Assembly (NCBI RefSeq): GCF_018323985.1
Contig: NZ_AP024590.1
Coordinates: 124,001-188,000 of the forward strand
Reading direction: 5' to 3'
DNA from: Enterobacter kobei
GTDB taxonomy: Bacteria; Pseudomonadota; Gammaproteobacteria; Enterobacterales; Enterobacteriaceae
Length of the DNA: 64,000 nucleotides
Shown here piece after piece: positions 25,012 through 33,773 of this stretch. A program made the translations under genes and the position numbers. The number at the start of each line of letters is the position of its first letter. Within the stretch, counting starts at the first letter, position 1. The notes beneath the pieces were generated by a model that saw nothing but the letters and a program-made list of their open reading frames with translations, had not been told where the DNA came from and made no database searches.

Positions 25012-26115
25012 GTGAATTTACTCACTGCGGTTACTGAGTTATTCAGTATTTTTTTACTCACTTTTATCTTTCTTTTTTTCGCGAGGAAAGTTGCGAAGAA
25101 AATCGGTCTGGTGGACAAGCCTAACTTCCGTAAACGACACCAGGGGCTGATCCCGCTGGTGGGCGGTATCTCTGTTTACGCCGGGATTTGCTTTACGTTT
25201 TACATCGCCGATTACTACATTCCCCACGCGGCGCTTTATCTTGGCTGTGCGGGCGTGCTTGTCTTCGTCGGTGCCCTGGACGATCGCTTTGATATTAGCG
25301 TAAAAATCCGCGCCACTATCCAGGCGCTGATTGCCATCGTCATGATGGCCGTCGGCAAGCTTTATCTTCTCAGCCTCGGCTACGTTTTTGGTTCATGGGA
25401 ACTGGTGCTTGGGCCGTTCGGCTTCTTCCTGACGCTGTTTGCCGTCTGGGCCGCTATCAATGCCTTTAATATGGTTGATGGCATTGATGGCCTGCTGGGG
25501 GGACTGTCCTGCGTCTCTTTCGGGGCAATTGGTATCATCTTGTGGTTCGACGGCCAGACCAGCCTCGCGATGTGGTGTTTTGCCATGATCGCCGCCATCC
25601 TGCCTTATATTCTGCTGAACCTCGGGGTACTGGGTCGCCGCTATAAAGTATTTATGGGCGATGCGGGCAGTACGCTGATTGGCTTTACCGTGATCTGGAT
25701 CCTGCTGGAAACCACCCAAGGACAACGGCATCCGATAAGCCCTGTGACAGCGCTGTGGATCATCGCCATTCCGCTGATGGACATGGTGGCGATTATGTAT
25801 CGTCGTCTGCGTAAGGGCATGAGCCCATTCTCACCCGATCGTCAGCACATCCACCATCTTATTATGCGTGCCGGCTTTACCTCCCGTCAGGCATTTGTCC
25901 TTATCACGCTGGCAGCAGCCCTACTGGCCGCTATCGGCGTTGTGATGGAATATGTACATATCGTGCCAGAATGGGTCATGTTGGTATTATTCTTGCTAGC
26001 ATTTTTCATGTATGGCTACTGTATCAAACGGGCATGGAAAGTCGCACGCTTCATTAAACGTGTGAAACGCCGGATCCGTCGTAAAAGCAGACATAATCCA
26101 CCATTAACCAAGTAA
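25012..26115 (+). CDS. wecA: UDP-GlcNAc:undecaprenyl-phosphate GlcNAc-1-phosphate transferase WecA
   Basis: Integral inner-membrane enzyme that starts enterobacterial common antigen (ECA), and often O-antigen, synthesis by making undecaprenyl-PP-GlcNAc (lipid I of ECA). The 367-residue protein has about eleven hydrophobic helices, the Mg-binding region GALDDRFDIS, the catalytic NAFNMVDGIDGL motif, FMGDAGSTLIG, and the HIHH carbohydrate-recognition motif in DRQHIHHLIMRAG. It starts with GTG, giving MNLLTAV as in E. coli. First gene of the wec operon. Confidence 0.97.
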   Translation: MNLLTAVTELFSIFLLTFIFLFFARKVAKKIGLVDKPNFRKRHQGLIPLVGGISVYAGICFTFYIADYYIPHAALYLGCAGVLVFVGALDDRFDISVKIRATIQALIAIVMMAVGKLYLLSLGYVFGSWELVLGPFGFFLTLFAVWAAINAFNMVDGIDGLLGGLSCVSFGAIGIILWFDGQTSLAMWCFAMIAAILPYILLNLGVLGRRYKVFMGDAGSTLIGFTVIWILLETTQGQRHPISPVTALWIIAIPLMDMVAIMYRRLRKGMSPFSPDRQHIHHLIMRAGFTSRQAFVLITLAAALLAAIGVVMEYVHIVPEWVMLVLFLLAFFMYGYCIKRAWKVARFIKRVKRRIRRKSRHNPPLTK

Positions 26116-26128
26116 TTCTGGGATAGCG

Positions 26129-27175
26129 ATGACTCAACCATTACCGGGAGCACAATCAGTAGGTACGGAGAATGAACTGGATATCCGTGGTTTGTTTCGT
26201 ACGTTGTGGGCAGGGAGATTCTGGATTGTAGGTATGGCGCTGATTTTCGCCTTGCTTGTATTGCCCTATACCTTTTTTGCGCGTCAGGAGTGGAGCGCCA
26301 CGGCAATGACCGATCGGCCTACCGTGAACATGCTGGGCGGCTATTACTCGCAGCAGCAGTTCCTGCGTAACCTGGATGCCAAAGCCAGCCTGGCACCAGC
26401 CGATCAGCCTTCGGTAATGGATGATGCTTATAAAGAATTTATCATGCAGCTGGCGTCCTGGGACACCCGCCGGGATTTCTGGTTACAGACCGATTATTAC
26501 AAGCAACGCATGGTGGGCAACAGTAAAGCCGATGCGGCGTTGCTCGATGATCTGATCAACTACATTCAGTACACGCCAGGCGATGCCATGCGCAGTGTGA
26601 ATGACAACGTCAAGCTGACGGCGGAGACTGCGCCGGACGCCAATAATCTGCTGCGTCAGTATGTGGCCTTTGCCAGCCAGCGTGCCGCCAGCCATCTAAA
26701 TGATGAGCTGAAAGGCGCATGGGCGGCGCGTACCATCCAGATGAAGGCACAGGTGAAACGTCAGGAAGAAGTGGCACGCGCGATTTTCAACCGCCGCGTC
26801 CACAGTGTGGAGCAGGCGCTGAAAGTGGCTGAACAACACAATATTTCCCGTAGTGAAACCGAGGTGCCCGCTGACGAACTTCCTGATTCAGAGATGTTCC
26901 TGCTGGGTCGTCCGATGCTGCAGGCGCGCCTCGAAAACCTGCGTTCCGTCGGTCCGGAATTTGACCTGGACTATGATCAGAACCGTGCCATGCTGAATAC
27001 GCTCAACGTTGGCCCCACACTGGATCCCCGTTTTCAGACTTATCGTTATTTGCGCACACCGGAAGAACCGGTAAAACGCGACAGTCCGCGTCGTGCTTTC
27101 CTGATGATCATGTGGGGAATTGTGGGGGCATTAGTCGGAGCAGGTGTGGCGTTAACGCGCCGTCGCTCATACTAA
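26129..27175 (+). CDS. wzzE: ECA polysaccharide chain-length modulator WzzE
   Basis: Polysaccharide co-polymerase that sets the modal length of ECA chains with WzyE. The 348-residue product has the expected topology: an N-terminal membrane helix (about residues 32-51, RFWIVGMALIFALLVLPYTFF), a large periplasmic helical domain, and a C-terminal helix (MIMWGIVGALVGAGVAL) ending RRRSY. The proline-rich border before the second helix (TPEEPVKRDSPRRA) is typical of Wzz proteins. It follows wecA by 13 bases. Confidence 0.96.
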   Translation: MTQPLPGAQSVGTENELDIRGLFRTLWAGRFWIVGMALIFALLVLPYTFFARQEWSATAMTDRPTVNMLGGYYSQQQFLRNLDAKASLAPADQPSVMDDAYKEFIMQLASWDTRRDFWLQTDYYKQRMVGNSKADAALLDDLINYIQYTPGDAMRSVNDNVKLTAETAPDANNLLRQYVAFASQRAASHLNDELKGAWAARTIQMKAQVKRQEEVARAIFNRRVHSVEQALKVAEQHNISRSETEVPADELPDSEMFLLGRPMLQARLENLRSVGPEFDLDYDQNRAMLNTLNVGPTLDPRFQTYRYLRTPEEPVKRDSPRRAFLMIMWGIVGALVGAGVALTRRRSY

Positions 27176-27231
27176 ATGCCGTCTGAGATGAAGGCCGCCG
27201 TGCCTTCATCATCTAATCGAAGAGAATCGTT

Positions 27232-28362
27232 GTGAAAGTACTTACCGTATTTGGCACACGACCAGAGGCCATTAAAATGGCGCCTCTGGTTCATGCACTG
27301 GCAAAGGATCCTTATTTCGAGGCGAAAGTGTGCGTCACCGCGCAGCATCGTGAGATGCTCGATCAGGTGTTACATCTCTTTTCGATCGTTCCGGACTACG
27401 ACCTTAATATCATGCAGCCGGGTCAGGGGCTGACAGAAATTACCTGCCGCATCCTGGAAGGGCTGAAGCCTATCCTCGAATCTTTCAGACCCGATGTCGT
27501 GCTGGTGCATGGCGATACCACCACGACGATTGCCGCCAGCCTGGCCGCGTTTTATCAGCGCATTCCGGTAGGCCATGTAGAAGCTGGCCTGCGTACTGGC
27601 GATCTCTCTTCGCCGTGGCCGGAGGAAGCCAACCGCACGCTGACCGGCCATCTGGCGATGTACCACTTTGCGCCCACCGAGAACTCCCGGCATAACCTGC
27701 TGCGTGAGAACGTTGCCGATAAGAAAATTTTCGTCACCGGCAATACGGTCATTGATGCGCTGTTCTGGGTGCGCGACACCGTGCTGAACAATGACGAGCT
27801 GCAAAAAGAGCTGGCCGGACGCTATCCGTTTATCGATAAATCTAAAAAACTGATCCTCGTGACCGGCCATCGCCGCGAAAGCTTTGGTCGCGGGTTTGAG
27901 CAGATCTGCCACGCACTGGCGGACATTGCCGCCGCCCATAATGATGTGCAGATCGTCTATCCGGTTCACCTCAATCCTAACGTCAGCGAGCCGGTAAACC
28001 GCATTCTGGGGCATGTAGATAACGTCATTCTGATCGAGCCTCAGGACTACCTGCCGTTCCTGTGGCTGATGAATCACTCCTGGCTGATCCTCACGGACTC
28101 CGGCGGTATTCAGGAAGAGGCACCTTCATTAGGTAAGCCGGTGCTGGTGATGCGTGATACCACCGAGCGCCCGGAAGCCGTGGAGGCCGGTACGGTCAGG
28201 CTGATCGGCACCGACAGACAGCGTATCGTGGATGAAGTCACGCACCTGCTGACCAATTTTGATGCGTGGCAGGCGATGAGCCACGCGCACAATCCGTATG
28301 GAGACGGTGAGGCCTGCGGTCGAATTTTGCACGCACTTAAAAACAATCGGGTAACGCTATGA
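27232..28362 (+). CDS. wecB: UDP-N-acetylglucosamine 2-epimerase WecB
   Basis: Non-hydrolysing epimerase converting UDP-GlcNAc to UDP-ManNAc for the ECA repeat unit. The 376-residue product has the GT-B-fold epimerase landmarks FGTRPEAIKMAPLV at the N-terminus, VHGDTTTT, GHVEAGLRTGD, VTGHRRESFGRG and TDSGGIQEEAPSLGKPVLVMRDTTERPE. It starts with GTG after AGAGAATCG and overlaps wecC by four bases. Cytoplasmic. Confidence 0.97.
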   Translation: MKVLTVFGTRPEAIKMAPLVHALAKDPYFEAKVCVTAQHREMLDQVLHLFSIVPDYDLNIMQPGQGLTEITCRILEGLKPILESFRPDVVLVHGDTTTTIAASLAAFYQRIPVGHVEAGLRTGDLSSPWPEEANRTLTGHLAMYHFAPTENSRHNLLRENVADKKIFVTGNTVIDALFWVRDTVLNNDELQKELAGRYPFIDKSKKLILVTGHRRESFGRGFEQICHALADIAAAHNDVQIVYPVHLNPNVSEPVNRILGHVDNVILIEPQDYLPFLWLMNHSWLILTDSGGIQEEAPSLGKPVLVMRDTTERPEAVEAGTVRLIGTDRQRIVDEVTHLLTNFDAWQAMSHAHNPYGDGEACGRILHALKNNRVTL

Positions 28363-29621
28363 GCTTTTCAACCATTTCTGTCATTGGCCTTGGCTACATC
28401 GGACTGCCAACCGCGGCGGCGTTTGCGTCCCGTCAAAAGCAGGTAGTGGGTATTGATATCAACCAGCACGCGGTGGACACCATCAACCGCGGGCAAATTC
28501 ATATTGTTGAACCTGAGCTTGACCGCGTCGTTAAAGCGGCGGTGGAGGGCGGCTATTTACGCGCCAGCACCACACCGGTGGCAGCCGATGCCTACCTGAT
28601 TGCCGTGCCGACGCCGTTTAAGGGCGATCACGATCCGGATATGGCTTATGTAGAAGCCGCTGCCAGATCCATTGCCCCGGTGCTCAATAAAGGCGCGCTG
28701 GTGATCCTCGAATCCACCTCGCCGGTGGGCGCGACCGAGCAGATGGCTCAGTGGCTGGCAGAAATGCGTCCGGATCTGAGTTTCCCGCAGCAGGCGGGTG
28801 AGCAGGCGGATATTAATATCGCCTACTGTCCGGAGCGCGTGCTGCCCGGTCAGGTGATGGTTGAACTGATTAAAAATGACCGTGTGATCGGCGGCATGAC
28901 GCCGGTTTGTTCCGCGCGTGCCAGCGAGCTGTACAACATTTTCCTTGAAGGTGAGTGTGTGGTCACCAATGCCCGCACCGCTGAAATGTGCAAACTCACC
29001 GAAAACAGTTTCCGCGATGTGAACATTGCGTTTGCCAACGAGCTGTCGCTGATTTGCGCCGACCAGGGCATTAACGTCTGGGAGCTGATCCGCCTCGCCA
29101 ATCGCCACCCGCGCGTTAATATTTTGCAGCCGGGACCGGGCGTAGGTGGACACTGTATCGCCGTCGACCCGTGGTTTATCGTATCGCAAAACCCGCAGCA
29201 GGCGCGGCTGATCCGCACCGCCCGTGAAGTGAACGACAGCAAACCGCAGTGGGTGCTGAATCAGGTTAAAGCGACGGTTGCCGACTGCCTGACGGCGAGC
29301 GGCAAACGCGCCAGTGAACTTAACATCGCCTGTTTTGGACTGGCATTTAAGCCCAACATCGACGATTTACGCGAAAGCCCGGCGATGGAAATCGCCCGGC
29401 AGATCGCCGAATGGCATAGCGGTAACACCCTGATGGTGGAGCCAAATATTCATGCGCTGCCGAAAAAACTCGCCGGTCTCGGCGAGCTGGTGAGCCTTGA
29501 CGATGCGCTGGCAAAAGCCGATGTACTCGTCATGCTGGTGGATCATCAGCAGTTTAAAGCCATTCCGGGTAACGAGATCGCGCAGCAGTATGTTGTTGAT
29601 ACCAAAGGCGTCTGGCGGTGA
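28359..29621 (+). CDS. wecC: UDP-N-acetyl-D-mannosamine dehydrogenase WecC
   Basis: NAD-dependent four-electron dehydrogenase that makes UDP-ManNAcA, the second sugar donor of ECA. The 420-residue protein has the N-terminal Rossmann motif GLGYIGLPTAAAF, ESTSPVGATE, a central helical domain, and the catalytic cysteine C266 in PGVGGHCIAVDP. Translationally coupled to wecB by ATGA overlap. In E. coli rffG and rffH follow. Here the stop codon overlaps the GTG start of wecD directly, so both genes are missing from this position. Confidence 0.97.
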   Translation: MSFSTISVIGLGYIGLPTAAAFASRQKQVVGIDINQHAVDTINRGQIHIVEPELDRVVKAAVEGGYLRASTTPVAADAYLIAVPTPFKGDHDPDMAYVEAAARSIAPVLNKGALVILESTSPVGATEQMAQWLAEMRPDLSFPQQAGEQADINIAYCPERVLPGQVMVELIKNDRVIGGMTPVCSARASELYNIFLEGECVVTNARTAEMCKLTENSFRDVNIAFANELSLICADQGINVWELIRLANRHPRVNILQPGPGVGGHCIAVDPWFIVSQNPQQARLIRTAREVNDSKPQWVLNQVKATVADCLTASGKRASELNIACFGLAFKPNIDDLRESPAMEIARQIAEWHSGNTLMVEPNIHALPKKLAGLGELVSLDDALAKADVLVMLVDHQQFKAIPGNEIAQQYVVDTKGVWR

Positions 29622-30310
29622 AAACCCCAACGCTCCCGCTGTATGGCACGGTGGAAGCCCTTGGCTGGGAAAACCAGTTCTTTGGCCTTAACAGTGCCAT
29701 TGTGCGGTTAAGCGACAGTGGCCCGGCAATTACCGGGCCCGAGCTGGACGCCTGGTCGCGGGTGCAGGTTAAAGTGCCTGCCAGCGATACGGCCCGACTG
29801 GACGCGCTGCAACAGTACGGCTTTCAGCTGGTGGAAGGGGAAGTGGATCTCGCGCTGACCCTCACCACGCCGGTTGCCGATCCTCAGGCGCACATCGCCG
29901 GCATGGACGACATACCGCGGTTACGTGAGCTGGCGGCGCAGGCATTCGCGCAAAGCCGTTTTCGCGCGCCCTGGTATCCGCCGGACGCCAGCGGACGTTT
30001 TTACGCCCAGTGGATTGAAAATGCCGTCAAAGGCGAGTTTGATCACCAGTGCCTGGTCTTCCGCGCCGCTGACGGCGACATCCGGGCCTTTGTCTCCCTG
30101 CGGCAGCTGAATGACCACGAAGCGCGTATTGGCCTGCTGGCCGGACGCGGCGCGGGTGAAGCACTGATGCAGGCGGCGTCATACTGGGCGCAGACGCGCA
30201 AACTGACAACGTTACGTGTGGCGACCCAGGTGGGGAATACCGCCGCGCTTAAACGTTACATTCAAAGCGGTGCGAATGTGGAAAGCACCGCCTACTGGTT
30301 ATACAGGTGA
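29618..30310 (+). CDS. wecD: dTDP-fucosamine acetyltransferase WecD (RffC)
   Basis: GNAT-fold acetyltransferase that acetylates dTDP-4-amino-4,6-dideoxy-D-galactose to dTDP-Fuc4NAc. The 230-residue product is similar to E. coli WecD throughout. The core SRFRAPWYPPDASGRFYAQWIENAVKG, the acetyl-CoA loop LLAGRGAGEALM, and the C-terminal TLRVATQVGNTAALKRYIQSGANVESTAYWLYR are all preserved. The GTG start overlaps the wecC stop by four bases and is preceded by AAAGGCG. The N-terminal few residues (KTPTLPLYGT) differ from E. coli, as expected if the junction was remade when rffGH were lost. Confidence 0.94.
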   Translation: MKTPTLPLYGTVEALGWENQFFGLNSAIVRLSDSGPAITGPELDAWSRVQVKVPASDTARLDALQQYGFQLVEGEVDLALTLTTPVADPQAHIAGMDDIPRLRELAAQAFAQSRFRAPWYPPDASGRFYAQWIENAVKGEFDHQCLVFRAADGDIRAFVSLRQLNDHEARIGLLAGRGAGEALMQAASYWAQTRKLTTLRVATQVGNTAALKRYIQSGANVESTAYWLYR

Positions 30311-30314
30311 CATG

Positions 30315-31445
30315 ATGATCCCTTTTAACGCCCCCCCCGTAGTAGGCAGTGAACTTGAATACATGCAGTCGGCCATGGGAAGCGGCAAACTGTGTGGTGA
30401 TGGCGGCTTTACCCGTCGCTGTCAGCAATGGATGGAACAACGCTTTGGCAGCGCGAAGGTGCTGTTAACGCCGTCCTGCACCGCGTCGCTGGAAATGGCC
30501 GCGCTGCTGCTGGATATTCAGCCCGGCGATGAAGTCATCATGCCGAGCTATACCTTCGTTTCCACCGCCAATGCCTTTGTGCTGCGCGGCGCGAAAATCG
30601 TCTTTGTCGATATTCGCCCTGATACCATGAACATTGATGAGTCGCGTATCGAAGCGGCGATCACTGAAAAAACGCGCGTCATTGTGCCGGTCCACTACGC
30701 GGGCGTGGCCTGCGAGATGGATACCATCATGGCGCTGGCGAAGCAGTACAACCTGTTTGTGGTGGAAGACGCCGCGCAGGGCGTGATGTCGACCTATAAG
30801 GGCCGCGCGCTGGGCACTATCGGCCATATCGGCTGTTTTAGCTTCCACGAAACCAAAAACTACACCGCCGGTGGTGAAGGCGGCGCAACCCTGATTAACG
30901 ATCGTGCGCTGATTGAGCGTGCCGAAGTGATCCGCGAAAAAGGCACCAACCGCAGCCAGTTCTTCCGTGGGCAGGTGGATAAGTACACCTGGCGTGATAT
31001 TGGCTCCAGCTATCTGATGGCAGATTTGCAGGCCGCTTACCTGTGGGCGCAGCTGGAAGCGGCGGATCGCATCAACCAGCAGCGCCTGTCGCTGTGGCAG
31101 ACCTATTTCGACGCGCTGTCCCCGCTGGCACGCGCCGGTCGCATCGAACTGCCAACGATCCCGGCGGATTGCAGCCACAACGCGCACATGTTCTACATCA
31201 AACTGCGCAATGAAGCTGACCGCAGCAAGCTGATCGCCTTCCTGAAAGAGGCGGAAATCCTCGCGGTGTTCCATTACATTCCGCTGCACTCCAGTCCGGC
31301 GGGCGAACAGTTTGGTGAGTTCCACGGCGAAGACCGCTATACCACGCAGGAAAGTGAGCGTTTGCTTCGCCTGCCGCTGTTCTACAATCTGGCACCGGTC
31401 AATCAACGTACGGTTATCAGCACCCTGCTGAGCTATTTTAACTGA
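30315..31445 (+). CDS. wecE: dTDP-4-dehydro-6-deoxyglucose aminotransferase WecE (RffA)
   Basis: PLP-dependent sugar aminotransferase making dTDP-Fuc4N from the keto-deoxyglucose made by an RmlB-type dehydratase. The 376-residue product has K181 in CFSFHETKNYTAGGEGG as the PLP-binding lysine, an N-terminal LLTPSCTASLEMAALLL cofactor phosphate motif, and VVEDAAQGV with the PLP-pyridine aspartate. The ATG at 30315 (MIPFNAPP) is used by homology; a second ATG directly upstream at 30312 is equally placed relative to ACAGG. It needs dTDP-4-keto-6-deoxyglucose, whose local synthases RffGH are absent here. Confidence 0.96.
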   Translation: MIPFNAPPVVGSELEYMQSAMGSGKLCGDGGFTRRCQQWMEQRFGSAKVLLTPSCTASLEMAALLLDIQPGDEVIMPSYTFVSTANAFVLRGAKIVFVDIRPDTMNIDESRIEAAITEKTRVIVPVHYAGVACEMDTIMALAKQYNLFVVEDAAQGVMSTYKGRALGTIGHIGCFSFHETKNYTAGGEGGATLINDRALIERAEVIREKGTNRSQFFRGQVDKYTWRDIGSSYLMADLQAAYLWAQLEAADRINQQRLSLWQTYFDALSPLARAGRIELPTIPADCSHNAHMFYIKLRNEADRSKLIAFLKEAEILAVFHYIPLHSSPAGEQFGEFHGEDRYTTQESERLLRLPLFYNLAPVNQRTVISTLLSYFN

Positions 31446-31446
31446 G

Positions 31447-32697
31447 ATGTCGCTGGCTAAAGCTTCGGTGTGGACCGCCGCGTCCACACTGGTCAAGATT
31501 GGCGCGGGACTGCTGGTGGTTAAACTGCTCGCCGTGGCCTTTGGCCCGTCGGGCGTCGGCCAGGCGGGTAACTTTCGCCAACTGGTGACCGTGCTCGGTG
31601 TCCTCGCCGGGGCGGGTATTTTTAACGGCGTCACTAAGCTGGTGGCGCAATACCATGACGATCCCGCGCAACTGCGCAACGTGGTCGGCACCTCGTCCGC
31701 GATGGTGCTGGGCTTCTCGACGCTGCTGGCGCTGGTTTTCCTGCTGGCGGCGGCCCCCATCAGTCAGGGACTGTTTGGTCATACGCATTTCCAGGGGCTG
31801 GTTCAACTGGTGGCGCTGGTACAGATGGGGATCGCCTGGGCGAACTTCCTGCTGGCGGTGATGAAAGGCTTTCGTGATGCGGCAGGAAACGCGCTGGCGC
31901 TGATTTGCGGCAGTATCGTGGGCGTGGTGGCGTATTACGCCTGCTTCCGCCTCGGCGGTTATCAGGGCGCGTTACTGGGGCTGGCGCTGGTGCCGGCGCT
32001 GGTGGTCGTGCCAGCGACCATTCTGCTGATCCAGCGTAAAACTATTCCGCTGGGTTATCTGAAGCCGCAGTGGGATAAACTGTTCGCCGGACAGCTGGCA
32101 AAATTTACCCTGATGGCGCTTATCACGTCCGTTACCCTGCCCGTGGCTTATGTGATGATGCGAAACATGCTCGCGGCGCACTACAGCTGGGACGAAGTGG
32201 GGATCTGGCAGGGGGTCAGCAGTATTTCTGACGCCTATCTGCAGTTCATTACTGCCTCATTCAGCGTATACCTGCTGCCGACGCTCTCGCGGCTGACCAC
32301 GAAACAGGACATTACGCGGGAGATCGTCAAGTCACTGAAGTTTGTATTACCGGCGGTGGCGGCGGCGAGTTTTACCGTCTGGTTGCTGCGTGACGTCGCC
32401 ATCTGGCTGTTGTTCTCTGATAAATTTATCGCCATGCGAGATCTCTTCGCCTGGCAGCTGGTGGGCGATGTACTGAAAGTGGGCGCTTACGTTTTCGGCT
32501 ATCTGGTGATCGCCCGCGCTTCGCTTACGTTTTATGTTCTGGCGGAAATCAGCCAGTTTGCCCTGCTCACCGGTTTTTCCCGCCTTCTGATCCCGACCCA
32601 CGGGGCCGCAGGCGCAGCGCAGGCCTACATGGCTACCTATATTGTTTATTTCGCCATCTGTTGTGGCGTGTTTTTACTCTGGCGTAAAAGGGTATGA
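31447..32697 (+). CDS. wzxE: ECA lipid III flippase WzxE
   Basis: Inner-membrane MOP-superfamily exporter that flips undecaprenyl-PP-linked ECA trisaccharide to the periplasm. The 416-residue product has about twelve hydrophobic helices and starts SLAKASVWTAASTLVKIGAGLLVVKLLA, typical of the family. Other landmarks are AQYHDDPAQLRNVVGTSSAMV and SSISDAYLQFITASFSVYLLPTLSRL. It starts one base after the wecE stop and overlaps wecF by four bases. Confidence 0.96.
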   Translation: MSLAKASVWTAASTLVKIGAGLLVVKLLAVAFGPSGVGQAGNFRQLVTVLGVLAGAGIFNGVTKLVAQYHDDPAQLRNVVGTSSAMVLGFSTLLALVFLLAAAPISQGLFGHTHFQGLVQLVALVQMGIAWANFLLAVMKGFRDAAGNALALICGSIVGVVAYYACFRLGGYQGALLGLALVPALVVVPATILLIQRKTIPLGYLKPQWDKLFAGQLAKFTLMALITSVTLPVAYVMMRNMLAAHYSWDEVGIWQGVSSISDAYLQFITASFSVYLLPTLSRLTTKQDITREIVKSLKFVLPAVAAASFTVWLLRDVAIWLLFSDKFIAMRDLFAWQLVGDVLKVGAYVFGYLVIARASLTFYVLAEISQFALLTGFSRLLIPTHGAAGAAQAYMATYIVYFAICCGVFLLWRKRV

Positions 32698-33773
32698 CTG
32701 CACTCATTCATGTACTGGGATCGAATATCCCACACCATAATCAAACCGTGCTGCGGTTTTTTAACGATCACCTGGCCGCTACAGGCGAGCACGCGCGCGA
32801 ATTTATGGTTGCCGGACCGGATGACGGTTACAGCGCAGCCTTTCCCGCACTGCGGCTGCGTTTCTTTGGCGATAAAAAATCACTGGCGCAGGCGGTTGTG
32901 GCGCAGGCGAAAGCCGATCGCGGACAGCGTTTCTTCTTTCACGGTCAGTTCAATACCGACCTGTGGCTGGCGCTGCTGCGCGGGGCAATCAAGCCACACC
33001 AGTTCAACTGGCATGCCTGGGGCGCCGATCTGTATGAAGTGTCGCAGAGCCTCAAGTTTCGCCTGTTTTATCCGTTGCGCCGGCTGGCTCAGTCGCGTGT
33101 CGGCTGTATTTTTGCCACGCGCGGCGATCTGCAATTTTTTGCCCGTCGTCATCCGCAGGTACGCGGCGAGCTGCTCTACTTCCCGACACGCATGGATCCG
33201 TCGCTCAACAATATGGCCCCGCCCGTCCGAACCGAAGGCAAACTGACGCTGCTGGTGGGCAACTCCGGCGATCCCAGCAATGAACATATCGCCGCCCTGA
33301 AGGCCATTCATCAGCAGTTTGGCGATACGGTTAACGTCATCGTGCCGATGGGCTATCCGGCAAATAACGACGCGTATATCGCGCAGGTCCGCCAGGCGGG
33401 TGAAGGGCTGTTCAGCCCGCAGCATTTGCGTATTCTCAATGAGAAAATGGAATTTGCGGCGTACCTGGATTTACTGCGCCAGTGCGATCTGGGCTATTTT
33501 ATTTTTGCCCGTCAGCAAGGCATCGGCACGCTCTGTCTGCTGATCCAGGCGGGTGTGCCCTGTGTGCTCAACCGGGAAAACCCGTTCTGGCAGGATATGG
33601 TGGAGCAGCACATTCCGGTGCTGTTTACCAATGATACGCTGAACGAGGCGGTCGTCCGTGAGGCGCAGCGTCAGCTGGCGGCGGTGGATAAAAACGCGAT
33701 TACGTTCTTCAGCCCCAACTATCTGACGCCCTGGCATCAGGCGCTGCGTATCGCGGCGGGAGAGATGGCATGA
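32694..33773 (+). CDS. wecF: dTDP-Fuc4NAc:lipid II Fuc4NAc transferase WecF (RffT)
   Basis: Glycosyltransferase family 56 enzyme that adds the third sugar of the ECA repeat, Fuc4NAc, to lipid II. The 359-residue product contains HVLGSNIPHHNQTVLRFF at the N-terminus, NWHAWGADLYE, LLVGNSGDPSNEHIAAL, LGYFIFARQQGIGTLCLLIQAGVP and a C-terminal ITFFSPNYL. Peripheral on the cytoplasmic face of the inner membrane. Both ends overlap neighbours by four bases, giving tight coupling with wzxE and wzyE. Confidence 0.96.
   Translation: MTALIHVLGSNIPHHNQTVLRFFNDHLAATGEHAREFMVAGPDDGYSAAFPALRLRFFGDKKSLAQAVVAQAKADRGQRFFFHGQFNTDLWLALLRGAIKPHQFNWHAWGADLYEVSQSLKFRLFYPLRRLAQSRVGCIFATRGDLQFFARRHPQVRGELLYFPTRMDPSLNNMAPPVRTEGKLTLLVGNSGDPSNEHIAALKAIHQQFGDTVNVIVPMGYPANNDAYIAQVRQAGEGLFSPQHLRILNEKMEFAAYLDLLRQCDLGYFIFARQQGIGTLCLLIQAGVPCVLNRENPFWQDMVEQHIPVLFTNDTLNEAVVREAQRQLAAVDKNAITFFSPNYLTPWHQALRIAAGEMA

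Noticed and set aside
30465..31760. 431-codon open frame antisense to wecE-wzxE
   Set aside because: It spans the junction of two well supported genes on the other strand and encodes a low-quality Ala/Arg/His-rich protein.
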